Of a stretch of DNA of 24,577 nt, positions 7,349-13,979 are shown one piece after another. Position 1 is the stretch's first letter, and each line of letters starts with the position of its first letter. The notes below the pieces were generated by a model. It did no database searches, was not told the origin of the DNA, and worked only from the letters and a program-made list of their open reading frames with translations. The DNA is from Cytophagales bacterium. Its GTDB lineage: Bacteria; Bacteroidota; Bacteroidia; Cytophagales; UBA9547. The stretch is taken from NCBI GenBank assembly GCA_025360395.1, contig JANYCH010000223.1, forward strand, positions 1-24,577, given 5' to 3'. The position numbers were made by a program, and so were the translations under genes.

Positions 7349-8623
7349 TCAGCATAAATCCAAGCCTATGTCCTTTCTGTAATATTTTTTTGACCATGTA
7401 ATTTTTTCTGCGGCTGCATTGGTTTTAATCAGGGCGTCCTGAATGTTTTCTCCTAATGCTGTCACAGCTATCACCCTGCCACCAGAATTAACTAAATCGC
7501 CATTCTTTAGCGAGGTTCCGGAATGAAAAACCACTGCATCTTTTACATTCTGCAAACCACTTATGCTAAAGCCCTTTTCAAAATCTTCCGGATAACCACC
7601 GGAAACTAACATTACCGTTGTGGCTGTTCTAGGGTCTACATCTAAAGTAAGTTGGCTTAATTTCTTTTGGCCCAGTGCAACAAAAATATCAACCAGATCA
7701 GATTTTATTCTTGGTATTACCGCTTCTGTTTCGGGATCACCCATTCTGGCATTATATTCAATAACAAAAGGATCGCCAGAAACACTTATTAAACCAAAAA
7801 AGACAAAACCGGTATAGTTTATCCCTTCTGATTTTAAACCCGCGATAGTAGGATCAATTATCCTTTCTTTTACTTTTTTCATGAATACCTCATCGGCAAA
7901 GGGAACCGGCGAAACAGCGCCCATGCCTCCTGTGTTCAATCCTGTATCTTTTTCACCTATTCGTTTATAATCTTTTGCTTCGGGTAAAAGTAAATACCCT
8001 TCGCCATCGCAAAGTGCAAAAACAGATACTTCAATACCAGTCAAAAATTGTTCAACAACGACAGTAGCACTTGATTCTCCGAATTTTTTGTCTGCAATCA
8101 TTTCATTTAATGCCGAAACTGCTTCTTTATGTGTTTCAGCTATAATTACACCTTTTCCGGCAGCCAATCCATCAGCCTTTAATACTACCGGTAAACTGTG
8201 TTTAGATACATATTCGATACCAGAATGGAGTGAATTCTGATTAAATGTCTTGTAAGAAGCTGTTGGAATGGAATATTTAAGCATGAACATTTTGGAAAAA
8301 TCTTTACTTCCTTCCAATTGAGCCCCTTTTTTGTCTGGCCCAACAACAATTAGGTCCTTTAATTTAGGATGTGATAATAGGTGGTCCTTAATGCCCTTGA
8401 CCAGAGGCACTTCCGGCCCGACCAATACAATTTCTATGTTGTTTTCCAATATAAGTTTTTCAATGGAATCAAAGTCGTCCACTTTTATATTGGTATTTAC
8501 ACCCAATTTTTCAGTTCCCGGGTTCCCGGGTGCCAGGTAAAGTGAACCGCATTTAGGGCTTTCTTTTAGTTTCAAAGCAAATGCATGCTCACGTCCTCCC
8601 GAACCTACTATTAATATATTCAT
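7349..8623 (-). CDS. purD: Phosphoribosylamine--glycine ligase (GAR synthetase)
   Basis: This protein of 424 residues has the normal length for PurD, the ATP-grasp enzyme that joins phosphoribosylamine and glycine in step two of de novo purine synthesis. Seen in order: the N-terminal MNILIVGSGGREHA, LAPGNPGTEKLG, VGPEVPLVKGI, the ATP-grasp segment LPVVLKADGLAAGKGVIIA, NTGGMGAVSPVPF, and the metal/ATP site FVIEYNARMGDPETE. The C-terminal part with TTVMLVSGGYPEDFEKG is also typical. No other pur gene is adjacent. It heads an apparent purD-rnhA-DUF4293 transcription unit. A candidate promoter box lies at 8655-8662. Confidence 0.97.
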   Translation of the reverse strand: MNILIVGSGGREHAFALKLKESPKCGSLYLAPGNPGTEKLGVNTNIKVDDFDSIEKLILENNIEIVLVGPEVPLVKGIKDHLLSHPKLKDLIVVGPDKKGAQLEGSKDFSKMFMLKYSIPTASYKTFNQNSLHSGIEYVSKHSLPVVLKADGLAAGKGVIIAETHKEAVSALNEMIADKKFGESSATVVVEQFLTGIEVSVFALCDGEGYLLLPEAKDYKRIGEKDTGLNTGGMGAVSPVPFADEVFMKKVKERIIDPTIAGLKSEGINYTGFVFFGLISVSGDPFVIEYNARMGDPETEAVIPRIKSDLVDIFVALGQKKLSQLTLDVDPRTATTVMLVSGGYPEDFEKGFSISGLQNVKDAVVFHSGTSLKNGDLVNSGGRVIAVTALGENIQDALIKTNAAAEKITWSKKYYRKDIGLDLC

Positions 8624-8654
8624 TAAACCGGCTTATACAAAGTTCTTTCAAAAG

Positions 8655-8662
8655 CAAAACTA
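8655..8662 (-). promoter_or_regulatory. Candidate -7 promoter box for purD
   Basis: The minus strand reads TAGTTTTG, fitting TAnnTTTG, about 30 bp before the purD ATG. No well-spaced -33 element was found. No PurR-type palindrome or guanine/adenine riboswitch fold was recognised in the short leader. Confidence 0.35.
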
Positions 8663-8767
8663 CCAAAATGAACAACAAGTATGTTGAGTATTTTCCGGAT
8701 TTGTGCGACCTTTTATACTTTCTGGCATAGATTATTACGTTATTAAGGAGAATTTATTCGTCATTAT

Positions 8768-9334
8768 ATGTACAGGTTAATTATTGTATTTGCTCTTTTC
8801 TTTATTAGTTCACAGGCATATTCCCAAAATACCCACACTTGTGATTCTTTATTGCTGGCAGATTATGACTTTTGGTATTCAAAGGCAGATGCGATTATAC
8901 AAGGTCAGGTCATTAAAATCAAAGACCATAAACGCCACTCGAATTACACAATTCAACCTGTAAGGGCCTTTGCCGGTGCCAGTGAACAATTTGTTCTAAA
9001 ACAAAATCTTAGCCCTAAATGGTTTAGTTTTGAGATCGACACAAATTATGTTTTTCTGATATTCAGAAAATACAAAGATGAAATTTTTCTTCCCTGCGTC
9101 ATTTTTGGTAAAGCCTCTAAAATGACAGCACTTGTAGAGCGGTATGAAAGATATTGCGGAGTTGAGCCAATTAAAGATAATTGTTCTTGCAATCCGGTTT
9201 ATGATCCTGTTTGTGGATGTGACGGATATAATTACAAAAATCCCTGTGAAGCTGCTTGTGATGGCATTTATGATTTTTTCCGCGGACCTTGCTATTCGAT
9301 AACTCCGATGATGAAAAAGGAAGTCAAGGAATAA
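8768..9334 (+). CDS. Secreted protein with NTR/TIMP-like region and C-terminal Kazal-type domain
   Basis: The protein has 188 residues with a signal peptide at residues 1-20 (hydrophobic core, cut after QAYSQ). Residues 139-175 form a Kazal-type serine protease inhibitor-like domain: Cys141, seven residues, Cys149, then GCDGYNYKNPC, Cys160, Cys164 and Cys175, with two extra cysteines (139 and 151) as in other bacterial Kazal-like domains. Residues 25-130 have ADAIIQGQVIKI, a run of strands, a DTNYVFLIFRKY strand and Cys25, Cys110 and Cys130. This recalls the NTR/TIMP-like fold seen in other bacterial exported proteins, but the match is weak and inferred. It probably acts outside the cytoplasm, perhaps as a protease inhibitor or in adhesion. 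Monocistronic; its stop is 5 bp from the convergent trmB stop. Confidence 0.85.
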   Translation: MYRLIIVFALFFISSQAYSQNTHTCDSLLLADYDFWYSKADAIIQGQVIKIKDHKRHSNYTIQPVRAFAGASEQFVLKQNLSPKWFSFEIDTNYVFLIFRKYKDEIFLPCVIFGKASKMTALVERYERYCGVEPIKDNCSCNPVYDPVCGCDGYNYKNPCEAACDGIYDFFRGPCYSITPMMKKEVKE

Positions 9335-9339
9335 ACATT

Positions 9340-9996
9340 CTAACTTATAGTAAATATCACATAATGCACAATTTCCCCTTTTGAAGTAAACATCTCTTCA
9401 TAAACGGTTCTAATTCCGAAATGGGAATCTTTCAATTCAGACTCATAAAAGGCGGTAGTCTCGAATAAGATTCTTCCTCCATATCTTTTTACCATGTCCA
9501 CTGTAAAATGGTGCAATGGGGCATTATCTGTTTTTAAATGAATTTTGCCTCCGGGTATCATCAATTTTTTGTAAAGATTTAAAAAACCTTCGCTGGTCAA
9601 GCGGTATTTTTCCTGAAAATCTAAGGGCTGAGGATCTGGGAACATAATGTAGATTTCTGACACTTCGTTTTCTACAAAGAACTCTTCCATGTATTGAATC
9701 GAAGTTCTCAGAAAGGCGGCGTTTGTTAACCCCTCTTCAATCGCAGTCTGACTTCCCTTCCAAAGTCTTGCACCTTTAACATCAACCCCAATAAAATTTC
9801 TGTCAGGAAAGTTTTTTGCAAAAGCTAATGTCAATTCTGCACGACCACAGGCAAGTTCAAGAATTATTGGGTTGTTATTTTTGAAAAATTCGGAATTCCA
9901 CTTTCCTTTTATAGTAGTATACCATTCCTTCCCATATTCAATTACATTTTTACTTTGGGAATTTTGTTCAAATCTTTGGAGTTTCTTTCGGGCCAC
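9340..9996 (-). CDS. trmB: tRNA (guanine-N7-)-methyltransferase
   Basis: TrmB uses SAM to methylate G46 in the variable loop of tRNAs. The 218-residue protein shows motif I as ILELACGRAEL, the acidic loop FIGVDVKGARLWKG, the family signature FPDPQPLDFQEKYRLTS (in place of the more common FPDPWxKxRHxKRRL), and HLKTDN further on. The start is GTG at 9996, giving MARKKLQRFEQN, which matches the conserved N-terminus of Bacteroidota TrmB, so GTG is preferred over any internal ATG. The upstream mRNA is A/U-rich with a GGG directly overlapping the start. It is divergent from the helicase gene and convergent with the Kazal gene. Confidence 0.95.
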   Translation of the reverse strand: MARKKLQRFEQNSQSKNVIEYGKEWYTTIKGKWNSEFFKNNNPIILELACGRAELTLAFAKNFPDRNFIGVDVKGARLWKGSQTAIEEGLTNAAFLRTSIQYMEEFFVENEVSEIYIMFPDPQPLDFQEKYRLTSEGFLNLYKKLMIPGGKIHLKTDNAPLHHFTVDMVKRYGGRILFETTAFYESELKDSHFGIRTVYEEMFTSKGEIVHYVIFTIS

Positions 9997-10002
9997 CCTT
10001 TT

Positions 10003-10030
10003 TTAATTATTAATTAATAATTATTAATTA
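10003..10030. repeat. Heptamer tandem array, TTAATTA x4 (one variant unit)
   Basis: Four consecutive 7-bp units occupy 10003-10030: TTAATTA, TTAATTA, ATAATTA, TTAATTA. Within it TAATTATTAATTAATAATTA (10004-10023) is a perfect 20-bp palindrome. The array sits just upstream of the trmB GTG start and would lie in the trmB leader if the promoter box at 10050 is used. Confidence 0.85.
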
Positions 10031-10049
10031 GCTGGTTTATAGATATTTG

Positions 10050-10057
10050 CAAAAATA
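10050..10057 (-). promoter_or_regulatory. Candidate -7 promoter box for trmB
   Basis: The minus strand reads TATTTTTG, matching TAnnTTTG. It would start transcription near 10043, giving a leader of about 47 nt that includes the heptamer array. No clear -33 element was found. Confidence 0.35.
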
Positions 10058-10135
10058 AAACACTTGCTAAACCAGCCGTCAGTTATTCCTTTTAAGTTAA
10101 ATAGCTGCAAATCTAAGTATTAAAGTCTTTTTAGT

Positions 10136-10143
10136 TACCTTTG
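10136..10143 (+). promoter_or_regulatory. Candidate -7 promoter box for the DEAD-box helicase gene
   Basis: TACCTTTG exactly fits TAnnTTTG. The predicted start near 10148 leaves a leader of about 85 nt before the ATG at 10233, long compared with the other genes here. The -33 element is not obvious. Confidence 0.5.
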
Positions 10144-10217
10144 TTGGCTAATTCCCGCCTTAAGGGCCAAGATATCAAACGTGCTTCACAAGTTTTTGAT
10201 GGCTTAGCCAAAAGGCG
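10144..10217 (+). promoter_or_regulatory. Paired sequence elements in the helicase leader
   Basis: TTGGCTAA (10144-10151) is complementary to TTAGCCAA (10204-10211), and CGCCTT (10156-10161) is complementary to AAGGCG (10212-10217). The two pairings cross, so they would form either a pseudoknot or alternative hairpins. The 3' halves cover the AAAAGG purine stretch 15-20 nt before the start codon. If transcription starts at about 10148, the first element is only partly in the RNA. Functional meaning is inference. Confidence 0.3.
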
Positions 10218-10232
10218 ATAACCATTAAAATA

Positions 10233-12044
10233 ATGTCAATCACAACCTTTGCAGAGCTTTCCTTATCGGAAGGCATCAACAAAGCCCTTGAAGAAATGGG
10301 CTTTACAACTCCCTCACCTATACAAGCACAAGCTATTCCGGTTCTTCTGGAAGGGCGCGATGTAGTAGGTCAGGCACAAACAGGAACAGGAAAAACCGCT
10401 GCTTTCGGTATCCCGCTTATCGAGATCATCGATCCTGAAATGAAAAAAGTTCAGGGCATCATCCTTTGTCCTACCCGCGAACTTGCTGAGCAGGTTATGG
10501 GAGAAATCAAAAAACTTTCTAAATACACTAAAGACGTTCGTGTTGTAGCTATTTACGGAGGTCAGTCTTATGACCGTCAGATCAAAGCTATCCGCGATGG
10601 TGTACAAATAGTTGTGGGAACTCCTGGTCGTGTTATTGACCACATCGACAGAGGTACTCTGAAACTTGAAAACATCAAAATGCTTGTTTTGGATGAGGCT
10701 GATGAAATGTTAAACATGGGATTCCGTGACGACATTGAAACAATTCTTTCTGAAACTGCTGAGGCTGACAGACAAACTGTATTGTTTTCTGCTACCATGC
10801 CGAAACCAATTCAGGACATTGCAAGAAAATTCCAGAAAGATCCGGTTGTAATCAAAGTAACCCGTGAGGAGCTTACAATCAGCACTATCACACAGAAATA
10901 TTTCGAAGTAAGGGACGAATATCGTACCGAAGCTATCACCCGTTTGATCACTGCCAATGCTTTTGCTAACGTAATTGTGTTTTGTAACACGAAAATGAAA
11001 GTAGACAACCTGGTAGACGAATTGAATGCCAAAGGTGTTTTAGCTGAGGGTCTTCATGGCGACATGCAGCAGGCCCAGCGTAACAATGTAATGGGCAAGT
11101 TTAAAGAAAAACGAGTTCAGGTATTGGTAGCGACTGATGTTGCAGCACGTGGTATTGACGTAGATAACCTAGAGGCCGTAATTAACTTCGACCTTCCAAT
11201 GGACGAAGAAAGTTATGTTCACCGTATTGGTAGAACTGGTCGTGCAGGTAAACTTGGTTCTGCCTTCAATTTAGTGACTGGCCGCAAGGACCAGAGAAAA
11301 ATTCAGGACATTGAAAGATTTACAAAAGCCACTATTGAGAAAGGTACCATCCCAACTCTTAGTGAGATAAAAGATATCAGAAGAAAGAAATTCCAGGGCT
11401 ACATGCAGGAGTATGTTGCTACAAACAACCTTGATGAGGCTATTGCTTCAGTAATGGAGTTTGGTGAAAATGGTATTTCTGCTGAAACCCTTGCAGCTGC
11501 ATTATTAAATATGCATCAGGCATGGAAGCATGTTGATGTGTCTGATAACATTGAATTGAGACAAGGTTCAGGCGACAGGAGAGAAGGCGGCCGCAGCGAA
11601 AGAGGTGGTGAGCGTGAAAGCCGTTTCGGAAGAGACAGAGACAGTGGACGCGGTGACAGGAACGGCAGAAGCAGTGATCGTTTTGAAAGAAGCGGCAGCA
11701 GAGAAAGAACTTCATCCTTCTCGAATGACAGACCTGAAAGAGGAGACAGACCAGAAAGAGGAGGAGACAGAGGAGATCGCAGAGCACCTTCTGACCGTCC
11801 GACAGATCCAAATACAGTAAGGTTATTTATCAATTTGGGAAGAGAACAAAATGTTCGTCCTGGAGATATTGTTGGAGCAATTGCAGGAGAAGCAAGAATA
11901 CCTGGCCGTGATATCGGACAAATAGACATTTATGACAAATTTACTTTTGTGAATGTTCCAAATGAACACGTTGACCCTATTATCAGATCAATGAAAAACA
12001 ACACGATCAAAGGACATAAAGTGAATATTGAGGTAGCGAAATAA
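10233..12044 (+). CDS. deaD: ATP-dependent DEAD-box RNA helicase, DeaD/CsdA type
   Basis: This 603-residue protein has the complete helicase core: Q motif (GFTTPSPIQ, residues 23-31), motif I AQTGTGKT (48-55), PTRELAEQV, TPGR, DEAD (154-157), SAT (186-188), VIVFCNTK, ATDVAARGIDV and HRIGRTGR (330-337). Residues about 445-528 are a low-complexity Arg/Gly/Asp/Ser linker with RGG-like and DRPERG units. Residues 529-603 form a DbpA-type RNA-binding domain (VRLFINLGREQNVRPGDIVG to VNIEVAK). Such proteins unwind RNA in ribosome assembly and cold adaptation and in mRNA decay. The gene has its own promoter box, a long leader with complementary elements and a strong terminator, so it is monocistronic. 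The Arg-rich linker is encoded by purine-rich DNA with an 18-bp tandem duplication. Confidence 0.96.
   Translation: MSITTFAELSLSEGINKALEEMGFTTPSPIQAQAIPVLLEGRDVVGQAQTGTGKTAAFGIPLIEIIDPEMKKVQGIILCPTRELAEQVMGEIKKLSKYTKDVRVVAIYGGQSYDRQIKAIRDGVQIVVGTPGRVIDHIDRGTLKLENIKMLVLDEADEMLNMGFRDDIETILSETAEADRQTVLFSATMPKPIQDIARKFQKDPVVIKVTREELTISTITQKYFEVRDEYRTEAITRLITANAFANVIVFCNTKMKVDNLVDELNAKGVLAEGLHGDMQQAQRNNVMGKFKEKRVQVLVATDVAARGIDVDNLEAVINFDLPMDEESYVHRIGRTGRAGKLGSAFNLVTGRKDQRKIQDIERFTKATIEKGTIPTLSEIKDIRRKKFQGYMQEYVATNNLDEAIASVMEFGENGISAETLAAALLNMHQAWKHVDVSDNIELRQGSGDRREGGRSERGGERESRFGRDRDSGRGDRNGRSSDRFERSGSRERTSSFSNDRPERGDRPERGGDRGDRRAPSDRPTDPNTVRLFINLGREQNVRPGDIVGAIAGEARIPGRDIGQIDIYDKFTFVNVPNEHVDPIIRSMKNNTIKGHKVNIEVAK
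11727..11762 (+). repeat. 18-bp in-frame tandem duplication in the helicase linker
   Basis: Two 18-bp units (11727-11744 and 11745-11762) differ at one base (T/A at the ninth position). Each encodes DRPERG, at residues 499-504 and 505-510. This suggests recent slippage-driven growth of the disordered linker. Confidence 0.85.
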
Positions 12045-12066
12045 TCACTTCTTGATATTGATAATG

Positions 12067-12093
12067 AAAGCCGCTGAATCTCAGCGGCTTTTT
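12067..12093 (+). terminator. Rho-independent terminator after the helicase gene
   Basis: An 11-bp perfect stem, AAAGCCGCTGA (12067-12077) with TCAGCGGCTTT (12081-12091), has a 3-nt loop and a T run to 12093. It lies 22 bp after the stop codon. Confidence 0.92.
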
Positions 12094-12178
12094 CTGTTTA
12101 AATTCACCTGATGAAAAGTCCTGACTATGTAAATATTTCGATAAACAAACCTTATAATGTCGCAAACATTAAAACCTA

Positions 12179-12637
12179 ATGCACCAGGTTAAGGCCAGTG
12201 ACACAAAACTGATTGAAAGATTGGCTACTTGGTATTTCGAAGAGTGGGGCATACAAAAAGAGAGGACAATTGCTAGATTAGCAAATATTCCAAATCACGA
12301 CGTACTGGTTCAATTAGTATTAAAGGTAGGAAATAGGATTGTAGCTACCGGCGGATTACACCACAATACAGGCCTCACCCTCATTTTCCCGAAGTACAAA
12401 GCCTTATCTCCCTGGATCGCCCAGCTTTATACTGATAAACCGTATAGAGGAAAGGGATATGGTTCGTTATTGCTAAAAATGTTAGAAGAGTTTGCTTTAA
12501 AATCCGGTATTTCTCAAGTATATCTTTTTACCTCAACTGCAGAAAAGATTTATAAAAAAAGGGGCTATAAGCAAATTGAACGAGTAAAGTACAGGAATGC
12601 GGAAAATGTGGTGATGGAGAAGAATTTATCAAAATAG
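12179..12637 (+). CDS. GNAT family N-acetyltransferase
   Basis: This 152-residue protein is a single GNAT domain, which transfers an acetyl group from acetyl-CoA to an amine. The acetyl-CoA pyrophosphate loop is seen as KPYRGKGYGSLLLKMLEEF (motif A, R-G-x-G-x-G type), preceded by a beta strand ending IAQLYTD and followed by SQVYLFTSTAEKIYKKRGYKQ (motif B with the Y-x-x-x-G-F/Y element). The N-terminal part (LIERLATWYFEEWG) is typical of small-molecule acetyltransferases. The acceptor cannot be predicted; related proteins include aminoglycoside and protein N-acetyltransferases, but nothing here supports resistance. ATG at 12179 is the only suitable start; an ATG at 12157 is out of frame. It follows the helicase terminator and is likely a separate unit. 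Confidence 0.9.
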   Translation: MHQVKASDTKLIERLATWYFEEWGIQKERTIARLANIPNHDVLVQLVLKVGNRIVATGGLHHNTGLTLIFPKYKALSPWIAQLYTDKPYRGKGYGSLLLKMLEEFALKSGISQVYLFTSTAEKIYKKRGYKQIERVKYRNAENVVMEKNLSK

Positions 12638-12777
12638 GGGATTGATAAGCTTAAAGATTGATAACCGTACTCAAAAGCAACTTAGGTAGGTTTTATTTAA
12701 GAATAGGTAGATGAGATAGAGTGTTTGCGTAACATATATCAATCGGACGCCTAATTTTTTTTAACAAAATGTATTTA

Positions 12778-12800
12778 ACAAAATGTTACATACATTTTGT
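12778..12800. promoter_or_regulatory. Operator-like palindrome overlapping the ATPase promoter
   Basis: ACAAAATGT (12778-12786) and its exact reverse complement ACATTTTGT (12792-12800) flank a 5-bp spacer. A further direct copy of ACAAAATGT is at 12764-12772, inside a 13-bp direct repeat TTTAACAAAATGT (12760-12772 and 12774-12786). The palindrome touches the -7 box at 12800-12807, as a repressor site would. The binding protein is unknown. Confidence 0.55.
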
Positions 12801-12807
12801 ACATTTG
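12800..12807 (+). promoter_or_regulatory. Candidate -7 promoter box for the ATPase gene
   Basis: TACATTTG matches TAnnTTTG. Its distance to the ATG at 12812 means transcription would begin at or within a few bases of the start codon, implying a leaderless or nearly leaderless mRNA. Confidence 0.5.
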
Positions 12808-12811
12808 GCAG

Positions 12812-13948
12812 ATGAAAACAGAAGTACTCAATCCATTTCCTGTTACCACCTATATTTCTAATATATATTTCTGTAACAGGGAATTAGAAATAGAAACTTT
12901 GAAAAAAAATGCTCAAAATGGTTTACATACTAGCTTGTTTGCCCAGAGGAGAATTGGTAAAACGGGATTAATCAAGCATTTTTTTTACCATATTCAGAAA
13001 GAAAATGAAATAAAGTGTCTGTATATAGACATCTTTTCGACACAAAATCAGACAGAATTCACCAAAATGCTTTCCAACGAAATCTTTAGAATATTTCCTC
13101 CAGGTAAGAGCATTGGTAAAAAATTCCTTGAAGCTATTCAATCGTTTCGACCTGTGCTTAGTTACGATTCGCTTTCAGGTACGCCCGAATTGAGCCTCGA
13201 CATAGCCGACTCTAAAACCAAAGAGAAATCTATCGAAGAAATATTCCGCTTTCTGGACAAACAACAATTTCCTCTGGTTATTGCAATTGACGAGTTTCAA
13301 CAAATCACAGAATATCCCGAAAAAAACACTGAAGCCCTATTGCGAAGTATTATGCAACAAATGCAACATATCACATTTGTTTTTTGCGGTAGCCACTTAA
13401 GACTCATGTCCGAACTTTTCCACAATGCAAAACGCCCTTTTTACGCTTCTTGCCAAAGCATGTATTTGGGTAAAATAGCCGAAGAAGATTACTCTCCTTT
13501 CATCAAAAAGCATTTCGGAAACTCCAAACGAACCATTTCAGATGAAAGCATCGTCTTTATACTAAATTGGACTTGCCGGCATACTTATTACACCCAGTAC
13601 CTCTGCAACCAGGTATTTGCAACTGGCAAAAGTAAAATTGAATTGAGCGATACACAACTGGTTTGCAAAGCCATACTGAATCAGGAGCAGATGATATTCT
13701 TCCAATATAAAAAACTTCTCACTGCCGACCAATGGCTTTTACTCATTGCGATGGCCAAAGAACAACGGGTAACCCAGCCTTACTCACACGGTTTTATCTC
13801 AAAATACAAACTAAAATCTTCTGCCAATGTAAAGCGGAGTTTGGAATCTTTATTGGAAAAAGAAATGTTGTATTCGGAAACCACTTCGGATGAAACCTAT
13901 TACGAGGTATACGACAAGTTTTTGATGCGGTGGCTGGAAAGGGTATAA
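12812..13948 (+). CDS. Archaeal-type P-loop ATPase (ATPase_2/STAND-like family)
   Basis: I chose ATG at 12812 (378 residues, MKTEVLNPFP) over the in-frame TTG at 12797, because the promoter box overlaps that TTG. The N-terminus has NREIE-like NRELEIETL, then Walker A as QRRIGKTGLI (Lys50, Thr51), Walker B as LVIAIDEFQQI (Asp160, Glu161) and a sensor strand FVFCGSHLRLM. The C-terminal winged-helix-like region ends YEVYDKFLMRWLERV. This order is that of the archaeal ATPase PF01637 family, common as solitary genes in archaea and Bacteroidota; the biological role is not known. The gene is solitary, with an operator-like palindrome at its promoter. The next gene starts only 31 bp downstream in the same direction and may be co-transcribed. 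Confidence 0.88.
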   Translation: MKTEVLNPFPVTTYISNIYFCNRELEIETLKKNAQNGLHTSLFAQRRIGKTGLIKHFFYHIQKENEIKCLYIDIFSTQNQTEFTKMLSNEIFRIFPPGKSIGKKFLEAIQSFRPVLSYDSLSGTPELSLDIADSKTKEKSIEEIFRFLDKQQFPLVIAIDEFQQITEYPEKNTEALLRSIMQQMQHITFVFCGSHLRLMSELFHNAKRPFYASCQSMYLGKIAEEDYSPFIKKHFGNSKRTISDESIVFILNWTCRHTYYTQYLCNQVFATGKSKIELSDTQLVCKAILNQEQMIFFQYKKLLTADQWLLLIAMAKEQRVTQPYSHGFISKYKLKSSANVKRSLESLLEKEMLYSETTSDETYYEVYDKFLMRWLERV

Positions 13949-13979
13949 TCATTTGGGATTAACAACTTATTTAAAAAAC

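Noticed and set aside
8745..8750. A perfect AAGGAG Shine-Dalgarno-like sequence before the Kazal gene
   Set aside because: It lies 17 bp before the ATG, too far for normal use. The only in-frame codon at proper spacing is ATT. Other genes here do not use such sites, so it is probably chance.
11440..11929. Two long minus-strand frames (123 and 137 codons) opposite the helicase linker
   Set aside because: They are mirror images of a low-complexity purine-rich coding region, giving Leu/Ser/Pro-rich sequence with no family features.
12640..12744. GATTGATA copies (12640, 12656, inverted at 12737) between the GNAT and ATPase genes
   Set aside because: The copies are short and unevenly spaced; no link to the promoter or to terminal repeats of a mobile element was found.
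12797..12811. TTG start for the ATPase gene
   Set aside because: It lies next to the promoter box and would be upstream of the predicted transcript start; the ATG at 12812 fits the family better.
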